DNA of 64,000 bases from Helicobacter burdigaliensis (GCF_003670295.1 NZ_QXJG01000002.1:62001-126000), one strand, 5' to 3'; numbered from the stretch's first letter, positions 36,138 through 47,735 are shown. Numbers and translations: made by a program. The notes: a model not told the origin generated them from the sequence alone.

Positions 36138-38681
36138 GAAAGAGAAGTTTTTCACTAGATTAAAGTTTAAATAGCGATAAATTTGATCTTTTTTGTCTTT
36201 AATCTTTTTAGGGATAAGGTTTAGATATTCCTCTTTTGTAGGGATTTTACCTAAAAGCGCACAAAGTGCTGCAAGTTCCGCACTTCCTAGATATACTTGC
36301 GCACCTTTACCCATTCTATTATCAAAGTTTCTTGTTGAAGTAGAGAATACCACAGCATTGTCTCTAACTCTTGCTTGATTACCCATACATAAGCTACATC
36401 CAGGAAGCTCGATTCTGGCACCTGCTGCACCAAAAAGAGAGTAATAGCCTTCTTTTGTGAGTTGTTGTGCGTCCATTTTAGTAGGAGGGGCTACCCATAA
36501 AGTCGTAGGCACCATACCCTCATCTCTTAGCACTTCTCCTAATGCTCTATAATGTCCGATATTTGTCATACAGCTTCCCACAAACACTTCATCAATTTTT
36601 TTAGGACGTTTAGGATCAGCTAAAATCTCGCTAAGTGTCGCTACATCATCAGGATCGTTTGGACAAGCTAAAATAGGCTCTGTAATCTCTGCTAAATCAA
36701 TTTCAATAATGGCTGCATATTCTGCATCTTTATCAGCCTTTAGCAGTGTTGGATTATCAATCCATTCTTGCATTCTTTGTGCGCGTCGTTTCAGTGTTAT
36801 AGCATTTTCATAACCATCTTTAATCATTGCTTCAATCAAAGTAATATTAGATTTTAGGTATTCAATGATAGGCTCTTTGTTTAAAGCCACGGTGCATGCT
36901 GCTGCACTTCTTTCTGCGCTTGCATCACTTAGCTCAAAAGCTTGTTCTACTTTTAAATCTTCTAAACCTTCAATTTCTAGGATTTTTCCGCTAAAGATAT
37001 TCTTTTTGCCTTTCTTTTCAATGGTTAAAAGTCCTTGTTTAATCGCATAATAAGGGATTGCATTGACTAAATCTCTTAGAGTAATCCCCTCATTCATCTT
37101 GCCTTTAAATCTTACCAAAACAGATTCTGGCATATCAAGAGGCATAGAGCCAGTAACTGCAGCAAATGCTACAAGTCCGCTTCCTGCAGGGAAGCTAATC
37201 CCAATGGGGAATCTTGTATGAGAATCCCCACCTGTGCCGATGGTATCGGGTAAAACCATACGATTAAGCCAAGAGTGGATTACTCCATCTCCAGGACGCA
37301 ATGCCACACCTCCACGACTACTCATAAAATTAGGTAAAGTTGCATGAAGCTTTACATCAGCAGGTTTTGGATAGGCAGCTGTGTGGCAGAAGCTTTGCAA
37401 TACAAAATCAGCACTAAAACCTAAAGATGCAAGTTCTTTTACTTCATCTCTTGTCATAGCACCCGTAGTATCTTGGCTACCCACTGTGGTTACAAGGGGC
37501 TCACAATAAGTTCCTGGTAGTATTCCATCTACTCCACAAGCTCTTCCTACCATTTTTTGTGCTAAACTAAAGCCTTTTGCGCTAGATTTAGAACCAAGAG
37601 GTTTTGCAAAAATCTCTTCTTTTTCCATTCCTAGTGCTTCTCTAGCCTTAGTGGTTAGTCCTCTTCCGATGATTAGGTTAATCCTTCCACCCGCTCTTAT
37701 CTCATCTGCCATTGTGTTTGGGTTTAGATTAAAAGTAGAAACTACTTTTCCATTTTTATGAATCTCTCCTTTAAAAGGATAAATATCAATCACATCGCCT
37801 TCATTTAGCTCTAAAACAGGAGCGATGATTGGCAAACAGCCACTATCTTCACAAGTGTTAAAGAAAATAGGTGCGATCACCCCACCAATCACAAGTCCGC
37901 CGGATTTTTTGTTGGGAATGTAGGGAATCTCCTCTCCCATATGCCAAACAAGGGAATTACAAGCGGATTTTCTTGAGCTTCCTGTCCCTACGACATCGCC
38001 TACATAAACAAGAGGATAACCCTTTTTCTTGAGTTCTTCAATTCTGCTAAAGGCATTTTGGGTTCTATTTTTTAACATAGCTTGTGCGTGGAGTGGAATA
38101 TCACTTCTTGTAAAAGCATCACTTGCTGGACTTAAATCATCAGTATTTGTTTCGCCATCAATTTTAAAAACCACTGCTGTAATTTTTTCGCTTAATGGTT
38201 TTCTGTTTAAAAACCATTCTGCATTTGCCCAAGATTGCAACACTTCTTTTGCATATTTGTTGCTTTTGCTTAAAGTTACAATATCATTAAAAGCATCATA
38301 AACTAAAAGTGTGTGTTTAAGTGCGTTTGCAGCTGCTTGTGCGATTGTTTCATCTTTTGCACTTAGGGCGTTAATAAGAGGAGAGATGTTGTAGCCTCCT
38401 AACATTGTGCCAAGAAGTTTAATGGCAAACTCTTTTGAAATTCCATTTACTTTAACTTTGTCTAAAATAATTTCTTCTAAAAACTCTGCTTTAACCTTGG
38501 CAGCTTCATCAACTCCCGGTGAAACGCGATTTGAAAGTAAGTCAATAAGATAATCTGTTTGTTCCCCTTTTTTAAGAAGTTCTATTACTTCTTTTACCTG
38601 CTCTTTATTTAAAGGAAGAGGGGGGATATTTTGTTTTGCTCTTTGCTCTATTTGCTCTTTATAATCTTCAAAAAAATTCAT
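36135..38681 (-). CDS. acnB: Aconitate hydratase B
   Basis: TCA-cycle enzyme interconverting citrate and isocitrate via a [4Fe-4S] cluster; apo-AcnB can bind mRNA in other bacteria. The 848-residue product has the AcnB layout: an N-terminal HEAT-like domain (to about 160), the swivel domain ([20 protein letters not shown]), then the catalytic domains with [11 protein letters not shown]. The cluster cysteines lie in [11 protein letters not shown] and [10 protein letters not shown]. Monocistronic. Confidence 0.97.
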   Translation of the reverse strand: MNFFEDYKEQIEQRAKQNIPPLPLNKEQVKEVIELLKKGEQTDYLIDLLSNRVSPGVDEAAKVKAEFLEEIILDKVKVNGISKEFAIKLLGTMLGGYNISPLINALSAKDETIAQAAANALKHTLLVYDAFNDIVTLSKSNKYAKEVLQSWANAEWFLNRKPLSEKITAVVFKIDGETNTDDLSPASDAFTRSDIPLHAQAMLKNRTQNAFSRIEELKKKGYPLVYVGDVVGTGSSRKSACNSLVWHMGEEIPYIPNKKSGGLVIGGVIAPIFFNTCEDSGCLPIIAPVLELNEGDVIDIYPFKGEIHKNGKVVSTFNLNPNTMADEIRAGGRINLIIGRGLTTKAREALGMEKEEIFAKPLGSKSSAKGFSLAQKMVGRACGVDGILPGTYCEPLVTTVGSQDTTGAMTRDEVKELASLGFSADFVLQSFCHTAAYPKPADVKLHATLPNFMSSRGGVALRPGDGVIHSWLNRMVLPDTIGTGGDSHTRFPIGISFPAGSGLVAFAAVTGSMPLDMPESVLVRFKGKMNEGITLRDLVNAIPYYAIKQGLLTIEKKGKKNIFSGKILEIEGLEDLKVEQAFELSDASAERSAAACTVALNKEPIIEYLKSNITLIEAMIKDGYENAITLKRRAQRMQEWIDNPTLLKADKDAEYAAIIEIDLAEITEPILACPNDPDDVATLSEILADPKRPKKIDEVFVGSCMTNIGHYRALGEVLRDEGMVPTTLWVAPPTKMDAQQLTKEGYYSLFGAAGARIELPGCSLCMGNQARVRDNAVVFSTSTRNFDNRMGKGAQVYLGSAELAALCALLGKIPTKEEYLNLIPKKIKDKKDQIYRYLNFNLVKNFSF

Positions 38682-38891
38682 TGCTATCTCCTTATGCTAA
38701 ATTAAACTAGCTTTGTTAATCATACAAGCTTTATATGTAAAGTCTAGTTAAATGTAAAAAGTTTTTTAATCTTTTTTAGTTTTTTATATCATATCAAAAT
38801 AGTAGTATATATTTAGATATTGTATAGATATATCCTTATGTTTAGATAATTAACACCCTAAATAAAATCATAGCAATATACTATTATATAC
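38682..38891. other. AT-rich divergent region acnB/cysK
   Basis: Gap between divergent genes; expected to hold the acnB promoter on the minus strand, which I could not fix. Around 38801-38890 it contains imperfect inverted runs of TAGTATAT and ATATACTA that could bind a regulator. No gene seen. Confidence 0.4.
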
Positions 38892-38920
38892 TTGACAATA
38901 TTTATTTTATAAATTACAAT
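38892..38920 (+). promoter_or_regulatory. Consensus promoter for cysK
   Basis: TTGACA (38892-38897) is separated by exactly 17 bases from TACAAT (38915-38920). It is the only near-perfect two-part promoter I found in the window, 41 bases before the cysK ATG. Confidence 0.7.
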
Positions 38921-38961
38921 GTTACTAAATTACTCCTAAAATTATATAAGAAGGATTTATA

Positions 38962-39885
38962 ATGGCAGCAAGACTTATCCATTCAATAACAGAAGTTATA
39001 GGCAATACCCCCCTTTTAAAATTAGAAACTCTTTCAAGAAACTATAGGGCAAATATTTATGTAAAATGTGAGTTTTTAAACCCAAGTGGCTCTATAAAAG
39101 ATAGAATTGCAAAAGGTATGATAGAAGAAGCATTGCAAAGCAAAAAAATAGACAAAGAAACTACACTCATTGAGCCAACAAGTGGAAACACAGGAATCGG
39201 ACTTGCTTCTATATGTGCTTCAAAAGGCATTAAGTTAATTTTAACGATGCCAAGTTCTATGAGTATTGAGCGAAGAAAACTCTTAAGTGCATTGGGAGCA
39301 AAGCTAGAGCTAACACCGCCAGAATTAGGTATGAGGGGTGCTATTAATAAAGCATTTGAATTAGAAAAGCAAATTCCTAATGCCAAAATTTTAGGACAAT
39401 TTGTAAATCCTGCAAATCCACTCACACACACTAAAACAACCGCTTTAGAAATTTTAGAAAGCTTAGAGGGTAAAGTGGATATTTTTATCTCTGCAGTTGG
39501 CACAGGTGGGACATTAAGTGGTGTGGGTAAGGTGCTAAAAGAACACAATAAACAAATCAAAATAGTAGCATTAGAACCTGCAAATTCTGCTGTGCTTAGC
39601 GGAGAGAGTGCAGGAGCGCATAAGATTCAAGGGATTGGTGCGGGGTTTGTCCCAGAGATTTTAGATAGAAGTCTAATAGATGAGATTTTAAAAGTGGAAG
39701 AAGAAGATGCAAGGGAACAAGCTAGAAATATCGCAAAACAAGAAGGGGTTTTGGTGGGGATTTCTTCGGGTGCAAATTTATGGGGAGCAATAGAGTGTGC
39801 TAAGAAAAATCCGGGTAAAAATATTGTAACTTTGCTTTGTGATACAGGCGAACGCTATCTTAGCACAGATTTATTTGAAGAATAA
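38962..39885 (+). CDS. cysK: Cysteine synthase (O-acetylserine sulfhydrylase)
   Basis: PLP enzyme that makes cysteine from O-acetylserine and sulfide. The 307-residue product has the PLP lysine Lys46 in NPSGSIKDR, the substrate loop PTSGNTGIG and the phosphate-binding GTGGTLSG. CysK and CysM types are not separable from motifs alone. Ribosome binding site AAGGAT. Confidence 0.92.
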   Translation: MAARLIHSITEVIGNTPLLKLETLSRNYRANIYVKCEFLNPSGSIKDRIAKGMIEEALQSKKIDKETTLIEPTSGNTGIGLASICASKGIKLILTMPSSMSIERRKLLSALGAKLELTPPELGMRGAINKAFELEKQIPNAKILGQFVNPANPLTHTKTTALEILESLEGKVDIFISAVGTGGTLSGVGKVLKEHNKQIKIVALEPANSAVLSGESAGAHKIQGIGAGFVPEILDRSLIDEILKVEEEDAREQARNIAKQEGVLVGISSGANLWGAIECAKKNPGKNIVTLLCDTGERYLSTDLFEE

Positions 39886-39906
39886 AATTTTTTTATTTCT
39901 AGATTT

Positions 39907-39930
39907 AGGGAGTGCAAAATAAAACTCCCT
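39907..39930 (+). terminator. Possible terminator of cysK
   Basis: AGGGAGT (39907-39913) pairs with ACTCCCT (39924-39930) across a 10-base loop. No T run follows, so the call is weak. An in-frame GTG at 39912 lies within this stem, which argues against that GTG as a start of the next gene. Confidence 0.4.
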
Positions 39931-39971
39931 TGAAATTCCTCCTAACAAAATATATAATTTGCCTTTTAAAA

Positions 39972-39977
39972 TATAAT
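39972..39977 (+). promoter_or_regulatory. -10 box very close to the symporter start
   Basis: A perfect TATAAT ends 12 bases before the ATG at 39990, so the mRNA would have a leader of about six bases. Confidence 0.45.
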
Positions 39978-39989
39978 TGGAATTTAAAG

Positions 39990-41306
39990 ATGTATGATTT
40001 ATTTTTAAGTATCAATGAGTTTTTTGTAACTTATATTTTAGTAGGTGCTCTGCTTTTAGTTGGAATCCTCTACACTTTTGTCTTTAAATTTGCGCAAATT
40101 TTTAAATTTAAATACAGCATTACCTATTTTTTTAAAAACAATCAAAAAGACAAACTCTCTTCTTTGAAGTCTTTGGCTCTTAGTATTTGCGCACAAGTTG
40201 GCGTTGGGAGTGTTGTGGGTGTGGCTACTGCGATTAAAGCAGGGGGTGCTGGTGCAGTGTTTTGGATGTGGGTGGGTGCATTTTTGGGTATGGCTAGTAT
40301 TATGGCAGAGGTTCTTTTAGCACAAAAATTTAGAATTTTTAAAAATGGGCAATACTTAGGCGGACCTGCTTTTTATATCCGTGAGGGTTTAAAGGGGATT
40401 TTAGGGGAAAGAATTTCTAAAATTATATCCTACATTTTTGCTTTATCTTTGATTGTGGCTTTGGGCTTTATAGGGCAAATGACACAAAGCAATGCCATAG
40501 CCATATCTTTTAAAGATGCTTTAGGTTTTTCTGAAATTCTAAGCGGTTTTTTTGTGGCTTTGTTATGTGCTTTTGTGATTTTTGGTGGAGTGAAACGCAT
40601 CGTTTTGGTTGCGGAGTTTTTAGCGCCCTTTATGGCAGTGCTTTATTTATTGTGTGCTATTTATATTTTGTTTTTATTTTATGATAGAATCTTATTTTGC
40701 TTAGAATGGATTATAATATCTGCAATCAATCCAGAAGCTATAATGGGGGGTTTGCTTGGGATTAGTGTAAAAGAGGCTTTGCATTATGGCATATCAAGGG
40801 GACTTATTGCTAATGAAGCAGGAATGGGTTCTATTCCCCATGCTTATATTAACTCTAAAGATAGCAATGTGCTAAATCTAGCTTTTAGTGCTATGCTTTC
40901 AGTTTTTATTACTACAATGTTAATTTGCACCGCAACAGCTTTGATTATCTTGCTTACAAATACACAAAATTTAGAAATAGAAGTGATGATGCAAAGTGCA
41001 TTTAATATCGCTTTTGGAAGTTTTGGGGGCATTATTTTGGCTCTTTGTGTATTTTTCTTTGCATTTACGACAATCATAGCTTGGTATTATTTTGCAAGAG
41101 TAAATGTTTTGTATTTATTTGATAAAAAGATTTTAGCTATTTTTAAGATTTTAGTGTTGTTTTTTATTGTTTTGGGAGCAATTTTACAAATAGAATTGGT
41201 TTGGGAATTGTCAGACTTTTTTAATACTCTTATGGTAATTTCTAATGTTTTGGCTTTAATTTTACTTTTACCGCTTGTGAGGAAAATTTATGTTTCTTTG
41301 TTGTAA
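39990..41306 (+). CDS. Alanine/glycine:cation symporter (AGCS family)
   Basis: Sodium- or proton-coupled uptake of alanine or glycine at the inner membrane. The 438-residue product has about ten or eleven hydrophobic segments and AGCS sequences such as CAQVGVGSVVGVATAIKAGGAGAVFWMWVGAFLGMA and NEAGMGSIPHAY. I place the start at MYDLFLSINEFF (39990). A longer reading from GTG 39912 adds 26 residues, crosses the promoter and overlaps a hairpin. The 5' signals at 39990 are weak (GGAA). Confidence 0.88.
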   Translation: MYDLFLSINEFFVTYILVGALLLVGILYTFVFKFAQIFKFKYSITYFFKNNQKDKLSSLKSLALSICAQVGVGSVVGVATAIKAGGAGAVFWMWVGAFLGMASIMAEVLLAQKFRIFKNGQYLGGPAFYIREGLKGILGERISKIISYIFALSLIVALGFIGQMTQSNAIAISFKDALGFSEILSGFFVALLCAFVIFGGVKRIVLVAEFLAPFMAVLYLLCAIYILFLFYDRILFCLEWIIISAINPEAIMGGLLGISVKEALHYGISRGLIANEAGMGSIPHAYINSKDSNVLNLAFSAMLSVFITTMLICTATALIILLTNTQNLEIEVMMQSAFNIAFGSFGGIILALCVFFFAFTTIIAWYYFARVNVLYLFDKKILAIFKILVLFFIVLGAILQIELVWELSDFFNTLMVISNVLALILLLPLVRKIYVSLL

Positions 41307-41372
41307 TATTTGAAAATTTATAAAATAAATAGTATCATTTCAAAAAATTAGAAATATTTAAGGTTTTAAATT

Positions 41373-42041
41373 GTGTTAGAATGGAATGAAGAATTTGGCA
41401 TAAAAAATCAACATCTTGATGGACAACATAAACAATTACTCTCCTATGTAGAGGAATCTTATGTTCTATTAAACAAGCCAACTGCTGAAAAGCCTCTTCT
41501 TTTAAAGAAACTTGCAAGCAACCTTATAATGTATGCAAAAAAGCATTTTCAAGATGAGGAAACTTATATGAAACATATTAATTATATCCATCTTGAAGAA
41601 CATAAAGCAATCCATAAAGAAATCATACAAGGGATTAAGGAAACTATCCAAAATATGAATAATGTGGAAGAAAGTGCAAAAAAACTTCATATTTTTTTAA
41701 AAGAAAGTCTTTTAAGACATATTTTAGAAGAAGATAAAAAAATAGAAACTTATCGCAATCGCATTAGAGAAATTAATGAAATGCCTTATAGTTTAGAAGT
41801 GCAAACAAAGATATTCCAAGAAGTCTATGGTATAAAAGATAGTGAATATCATACTTATGTATGTCTTTGTTATCTTAAAGAAAATCAAGTATGTGAGGCG
41901 TTGCATAAACTTATGCAAGAAAAACAAAGCTTTATTCGTTGTAAGATTTGCAAGCAACCTTTAGTTGCATTAAAGCAAGATATACAAGAAAATGAAGAGG
42001 CTTTTGAAAAATTGGCAAAAGATTATTTTAAGCAGTTTTAG
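41373..42041 (+). CDS. Bacteriohemerythrin with a cysteine-rich C-terminal extension
   Basis: The first about 130 of 222 residues form a hemerythrin domain with all seven ligands of a di-iron oxygen-binding site: His19, His58, Glu62, His77, His81, His116 and Asp121. A 90-residue tail follows, with Cys pairs (YVCLCYL and RCKICKQPL) that could hold a metal or be redox active. It has no signal peptide. The start is GTG. The stop abuts the FapA start, so the pair is cotranscribed. An oxygen-storage or sensing role is inferred. Confidence 0.85.
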   Translation: MLEWNEEFGIKNQHLDGQHKQLLSYVEESYVLLNKPTAEKPLLLKKLASNLIMYAKKHFQDEETYMKHINYIHLEEHKAIHKEIIQGIKETIQNMNNVEESAKKLHIFLKESLLRHILEEDKKIETYRNRIREINEMPYSLEVQTKIFQEVYGIKDSEYHTYVCLCYLKENQVCEALHKLMQEKQSFIRCKICKQPLVALKQDIQENEEAFEKLAKDYFKQF

Positions 42042-43757
42042 ATGGCTTTAAAGTTTGTTCCACAAGGGTTTAAGCAATGTAAAGGTATTTTAAATATTCC
42101 TTTGTTTATACAGGAGCAATCTAAGAGGTTAAATATAGAGCTTGATTATAATCTTTTAGAAGCAAAAACATTTTTCATTAAACAAAATGAAGAAACTCCA
42201 AGAATAATTTTAGATATTAATGTATTTAATAAAGATAGTAATTTTTGTGCTAAGGTAAAAATAAAGCAAGTCTATGATATAGAGGTATATAGAAAGCAAG
42301 AGCGTCCAAAGCGTCCTTTTCATTTTGAATTAAAACTAGAAGAAAATCAAGTTTTAAAAGCAATTTTATGTGTGGATTCTCCTCTTACTTTTAGTGAAAA
42401 ATTAAAAGAAGAAATTTATCAAGAACTTTATAAGCAATTAATTAGCGAGAGTTATTTGGTAGGAGTTAGAGAATATCAGCAATTAAGCGAACAAATTGAT
42501 GATTTTTTACGACAAGTGATTAATAATTCTTATTCTGATACAAATATATTTGATGTAGCTTGCGGAGTTGCTCCTGTGCCTAGAAGTGAGGGTAGGCTAG
42601 TTTATAAAGTTAATGTGGAGCTTTTTAAAGAAACTAAAGGAGAGCGTTGTCTTTTAAGCCCTGTAAAAAATGGGGATTTACTTTTTGTATATATTAAGCC
42701 TACCCTTGGGAAAATAGGGCGTGATTTAAAAGGAAATCTTTTAGTTCCTAATAATCCTATTTCTTCTTTTAATTTAAAGGTTTTGCAAGGAATTAAGATT
42801 AAAGAAAATGAAGAGAAAATTGCTTACTTTGCTGGAGTTGATGGTTTTTTAAAAGAAGTGGATAAAGATACTTATACTATTAATCAGAACATAGAGTGCA
42901 ATGGAGGAGAAAAGCAAGTTTTAAATATAGAAGGAGCGACAGATAAAAAAAGCACCATACAATCAGAAATTGCTTTTATCACAACACACAGAGGGAATAT
43001 TAAAGCTAATATTGTTGTGATTGATACATTAGAAAAAGGGGTAGTAGAAGCAAAAGTCGCATTTATTAATAATGCTTTAGGTGGAGTGGTTAGGGCAGAT
43101 TATATATATATTACAGAGATGCGCTCCTATAATGAAATTTATGCGCGTTATTCTTTGGTGATAGATACTATCAATGGAGATCATAATAGCTTAGAGATTA
43201 ATCCAGAAAAATTTGCTTTTATGAGGCGTGATAGATTAGAATATGTAATGCTTTCAGATCAAATTAAAATAAAAATTAGGCATTTAAAACAAACTATGGA
43301 TGAGCTTTATGCCTATTTGCTTCCAGCACAAAATAAAGTGCAACTTATTAAAAAAGAATATGAAGAAAAAAGTGAGCCAGTTCCTCAAAAATTTAAAGGA
43401 ATTATTGAGCAATATGATAAGGCACTTTCGCGTTATCAAGATTGTTTAAAAGAATATAAAGATATTGCAAATCTTTATTTTGTCAATGAAAAGAGGCTAA
43501 AATCTATTAATGAAGCTGCACTTAATGCAAAAATCATCATTAGAAAAGGTAGTGTGAGTGCAGAAACTTTTATAAAATTTAGAGTTTATAGCAATGGACA
43601 TGAAGAGCTTTTAAAATTGCTTTTGCCTAAAACTTCTCCTGCAAAATGTTTTAAAGTAGTGCAAGAAGATGATTTTTATCGTTTAAGGCATAGTGGAGAG
43701 TTGGATGAAAAAGATTTTGAATGGATAGAACGCTTAAAACCTAAAGCAAATGAATAG
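42042..43757 (+). CDS. FapA (DUF342) family protein
   Basis: The 571-residue protein matches the FapA/DUF342 family: a unique N-terminal part, then a right-handed beta-helix-like core with repeated strands (TIQSEIAFITTHRGNIKANIVVIDTLEKGVVEAKVAFINN), followed by a coiled coil (about residues 410-480). Family members polymerise or act in flagellar assembly and polar localisation in Vibrio. The exact role here is unknown. It starts on the base after the hemerythrin stop; the FAH hydrolase follows after nine bases. Confidence 0.75.
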   Translation: MALKFVPQGFKQCKGILNIPLFIQEQSKRLNIELDYNLLEAKTFFIKQNEETPRIILDINVFNKDSNFCAKVKIKQVYDIEVYRKQERPKRPFHFELKLEENQVLKAILCVDSPLTFSEKLKEEIYQELYKQLISESYLVGVREYQQLSEQIDDFLRQVINNSYSDTNIFDVACGVAPVPRSEGRLVYKVNVELFKETKGERCLLSPVKNGDLLFVYIKPTLGKIGRDLKGNLLVPNNPISSFNLKVLQGIKIKENEEKIAYFAGVDGFLKEVDKDTYTINQNIECNGGEKQVLNIEGATDKKSTIQSEIAFITTHRGNIKANIVVIDTLEKGVVEAKVAFINNALGGVVRADYIYITEMRSYNEIYARYSLVIDTINGDHNSLEINPEKFAFMRRDRLEYVMLSDQIKIKIRHLKQTMDELYAYLLPAQNKVQLIKKEYEEKSEPVPQKFKGIIEQYDKALSRYQDCLKEYKDIANLYFVNEKRLKSINEAALNAKIIIRKGSVSAETFIKFRVYSNGHEELLKLLLPKTSPAKCFKVVQEDDFYRLRHSGELDEKDFEWIERLKPKANE

Positions 43758-43766
43758 GAGTTTATA

Positions 43767-44609
43767 ATGTGTAAGATAATACGAATTTTAAAAGATAAAG
43801 AAGAAAAGTTTGGAATCTTAGAAGAAGAAAAAATAAAAGTTTTAGAGGGCATTCAAAAAATAGATATGCTTTTTGATAAAAATTTAAAAGAGATTCAAAA
43901 ATTAGCAACCTATGAGATTTTAAAAGAAGGAGTAGAGATACTAGCCCCCATAGATTCTCCTAGTCAAGATGTGATTTGTCTAGGAGTGAATTATTTAGAA
44001 CATGCAAAGGAATCCTATAAATTTAAGGGTGAAGCATTTGATGGGAAACGAGAAGAAGCGGTGTATTTTTCTAAGCGTGTTAATGTTTGTGCTAAACCTT
44101 ATGGAGAGTTTGCTTTAAGGGGAATGAGTGAAGCATTAGATTATGAAGTGGAGCTTGCTTTTATTGTAGGAAAGGACTGCCAAAATATTAGCAAAGAAGA
44201 GGCAATGGATTATGTTTTTGGTTTTAGTGTGGCAAATGACTTTTCAGCTAGAGATTTACAAAAAAAACATAAGCAATGGTATGCAGGAAAGAGCCTAGAG
44301 GGTGCTTTTGTTATGGGGCCTTGTGTGGTTTTAAAAGAAAGCTTAAACCCTTTTAATCTAAAAATTCAAAGTTATGTGAATGGAGAGCTAAGGCAAGATA
44401 GTAATACAAAAGAAATGATTTTTACTATTCCACACATTTTAAGTGAGCTTTCTCATTATTTTTTGATTAAAGCAGGGAGTGTTATTATAACAGGAACTCC
44501 AAGCGGTGCAGGTATGGGGTTTAATCCACCAAAATTTTTAAAAGTAGGCGATGAGGTAAGGTGCGTTATAGAGGGGATTGGAGAGATTGTTACCAAGATT
44601 ATTGAATAA
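43767..44609 (+). CDS. Fumarylacetoacetate hydrolase family protein
   Basis: The 280-residue protein has the FAH-fold metal site in LDYEVELAFIVGKD, FSVANDFSARDLQ, and the end TGTPSGAGMGFNPPKFLKVGD. Family members cleave or decarboxylate beta-keto acids such as oxaloacetate or acylpyruvates; substrate unknown here. No aromatic degradation genes are near, so oxaloacetate decarboxylase or acylpyruvase activity is more likely than tyrosine breakdown. Confidence 0.82.
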   Translation: MCKIIRILKDKEEKFGILEEEKIKVLEGIQKIDMLFDKNLKEIQKLATYEILKEGVEILAPIDSPSQDVICLGVNYLEHAKESYKFKGEAFDGKREEAVYFSKRVNVCAKPYGEFALRGMSEALDYEVELAFIVGKDCQNISKEEAMDYVFGFSVANDFSARDLQKKHKQWYAGKSLEGAFVMGPCVVLKESLNPFNLKIQSYVNGELRQDSNTKEMIFTIPHILSELSHYFLIKAGSVIITGTPSGAGMGFNPPKFLKVGDEVRCVIEGIGEIVTKIIE

Positions 44610-44722
44610 CTTAGTTTTATTTCAAAATTTTCTAAGCTTTTTTTGGCTAAAAGCTAAATACATTTTTGTATGTAAAATTTATTAATGATAAAAAATAAAT
44701 GATTTTATTGAAAGGAATTTAA

Positions 44723-45895
<1,173 letters not shown>

Positions 45896-45906
45896 AAGGA
45901 AAAAAT

Positions 45907-46887
45907 ATGGCAAAAAATGAATTACTTGGTGGAGCGTTATGGGACGCATATTCTAAAAAAGTTAGTGAGAGAATGGATAATCCAACACATCTTGGAGTGA
46001 TTACACAAGAAGAAGCGGACAAAAGAGGCTTAAAACTAATCGTAGCAGATTATGGCGCAGAGGCTTGTGGCGATGCAGTAAGGCTTTATTGGCTTGTAGA
46101 TTCTAATGATGTGATTGTAGATGCGAAATTTAAGAGTTTTGGTTGTGGAACTGCTATTGCAAGTTCGGATATGATGGTTGAGTTATGTCTTGGTAAAAAA
46201 GTGCAAGAAGCAGTAAAAATCACAAACATAGATGTGGAAAAAGCATTAAGAGATGATCCAGATACTCCAGCAGTTCCTGGACAAAAAATGCACTGCTCTG
46301 TAATGGCATATGATGTGATTAAAAAAGCAGCAGGATTGTATTTAGGCAAGAATCCAGAAGATTTTGAAGATGAGATTATCGTGTGCGAGTGTGCTAGAGT
46401 AAGTCTTGGAACACTAAAAGAAGTAATTAAGCTAAATGATTTAAAAAGCGTAGAAGAAATCACAGAATACACAAAAGCAGGTGCATTTTGTAAAAGTTGT
46501 ATCAAGCCGGGCGGACATGAAGAGAGAGAATATTATTTAGTGGATATTTTACGCGATGTAAGAGCAGAAATGGAAGAAGAAGCTTTGAAAAATAAAGCTG
46601 ATTCAAGTGCTAAGGGAGATTTAGCATTTAATGATATGACAATGGTGCAAAAGATTAAAGCGATTGAAGCAGAAATTGATGAAAAAATCCGTCCAATGCT
46701 TATGATGGATGGTGGAAATATGGAGATTATTGATTTAAAAGCAACAAGTGATGGCTATAATGATGTGTATATCCGCTATCTTGGTGCTTGTAGTGGTTGT
46801 GCAAGCGGATCAACAGGCACACTCTTTGCTATTGAATCTGTATTGCAAGAGAATTTAGATAAGAGCATTAGAGTATTTCCTGTGTGA
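45907..46887 (+). CDS. nifU: Three-domain Fe-S scaffold NifU
   Basis: Scaffold that receives sulfur from NifS. The 326-residue product has an IscU-like domain with Cys54, Cys80 and Cys130, a ferredoxin-like [2Fe-2S] domain with Cys160, Cys162, Cys195 and Cys198, and a C-terminal Nfu domain with Cys295 and Cys298 (CSGC). All expected cluster ligands are present. Ends at a strong hairpin. Confidence 0.95.
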   Translation: MAKNELLGGALWDAYSKKVSERMDNPTHLGVITQEEADKRGLKLIVADYGAEACGDAVRLYWLVDSNDVIVDAKFKSFGCGTAIASSDMMVELCLGKKVQEAVKITNIDVEKALRDDPDTPAVPGQKMHCSVMAYDVIKKAAGLYLGKNPEDFEDEIIVCECARVSLGTLKEVIKLNDLKSVEEITEYTKAGAFCKSCIKPGGHEEREYYLVDILRDVRAEMEEEALKNKADSSAKGDLAFNDMTMVQKIKAIEAEIDEKIRPMLMMDGGNMEIIDLKATSDGYNDVYIRYLGACSGCASGSTGTLFAIESVLQENLDKSIRVFPV

Positions 46888-46912
46888 TATAAAGGAGATT
46901 TTCTCCTTTATA
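46888..46912 (+). terminator. Hairpin after nifU
   Basis: TATAAAGGAGA (46888-46898) and TCTCCTTTATA (46902-46912) form a perfect 11-bp stem with a TTT loop, starting on the base after the stop codon. No T run follows, so it may act as an mRNA 3' stabiliser as well as a terminator. Confidence 0.6.
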
Positions 46913-46997
46913 AAAGCATTAAGAGATTATTGGCAAATTCTATAAAATTTAGAACTTTGAAATTAGAAAATCTTCATAAAATATTTTGGGATAAAAA

Positions 46998-47735
46998 ATG
47001 TTAGATACAATTAACTTAGAAGATATAAGGCAAATAGCGCAAAGTGCAGCTAAAGCAACTTTAGAAATTTATAATAGAGATTTTGATGTAGAATATAAAG
47101 AGGATCATTCACCTCTAACAGAGGCAGATAAGGTTGCAAATTCTATTATTTGTGAAGCATTGAAAAAATATAATTTGCCTATAATGTCAGAAGAAAATAA
47201 AATGATTGCATACAAAGAGCGAAAGAAATGGGAGTGGTTTTGGTGTGTGGATCCTATTGATGGAACAAAAGAGTTTATTAAAAAAAATGGAGAATGGACA
47301 ATCAATATTGCTTTGATTTATAAAGACACTCCTGTTTTGGGTGTGGTGTATGCACCTGCAACAGACATAATGTATAGTGCTAAAAGAGGGGAAGGGGCTT
47401 ATAAAAATGGAGAAAGTTTGCCCTTAAAGAGAAAGGATAAAATTTATAAGATTGTCGCAAGTAAATCTCATATGAATGAAGAAACTCAAAAATTTATTGA
47501 TAACATAGAAGGGGAAAAAGAGCTTGTATCTATTGGGAGTTCTCTTAAGCTTTGTATGGTGGCAAGCAATGAAGCAGATTGCTATCCTAGATTTGCCCCT
47601 ACAAAAGAATGGGATACAGCAGCAGCAGATGCCATTGTAAGAGAAGCAGGAAAAATGACTTATCAAGCATTCAATGAAAAACCTCTAGTTTATAATAAAC
47701 AAGATTTATTAAATCCTTATTTTATTGTGAAATAA
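46998..47735 (+). CDS. cysQ: 3'(2'),5'-bisphosphate nucleotidase
   Basis: Removes phosphate from pAp or PAPS, or acts on inositol phosphates. The 245-residue product has the metal motifs LTEADK, DPIDGTKEFIKKNGEW and WDTAAADAIVREAG of the family. Separate transcription unit after nifU. The substrate class is inferred from similarity to CysQ. Confidence 0.88.
   Translation: MLDTINLEDIRQIAQSAAKATLEIYNRDFDVEYKEDHSPLTEADKVANSIICEALKKYNLPIMSEENKMIAYKERKKWEWFWCVDPIDGTKEFIKKNGEWTINIALIYKDTPVLGVVYAPATDIMYSAKRGEGAYKNGESLPLKRKDKIYKIVASKSHMNEETQKFIDNIEGEKELVSIGSSLKLCMVASNEADCYPRFAPTKEWDTAAADAIVREAGKMTYQAFNEKPLVYNKQDLLNPYFIVK

Noticed and set aside
39912-39989. Upstream GTG as start of the symporter gene
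   Set aside because: It lies in the arm of a hairpin, lacks a ribosome binding site, and the added residues precede a -10 box and are not like the family N-terminus.
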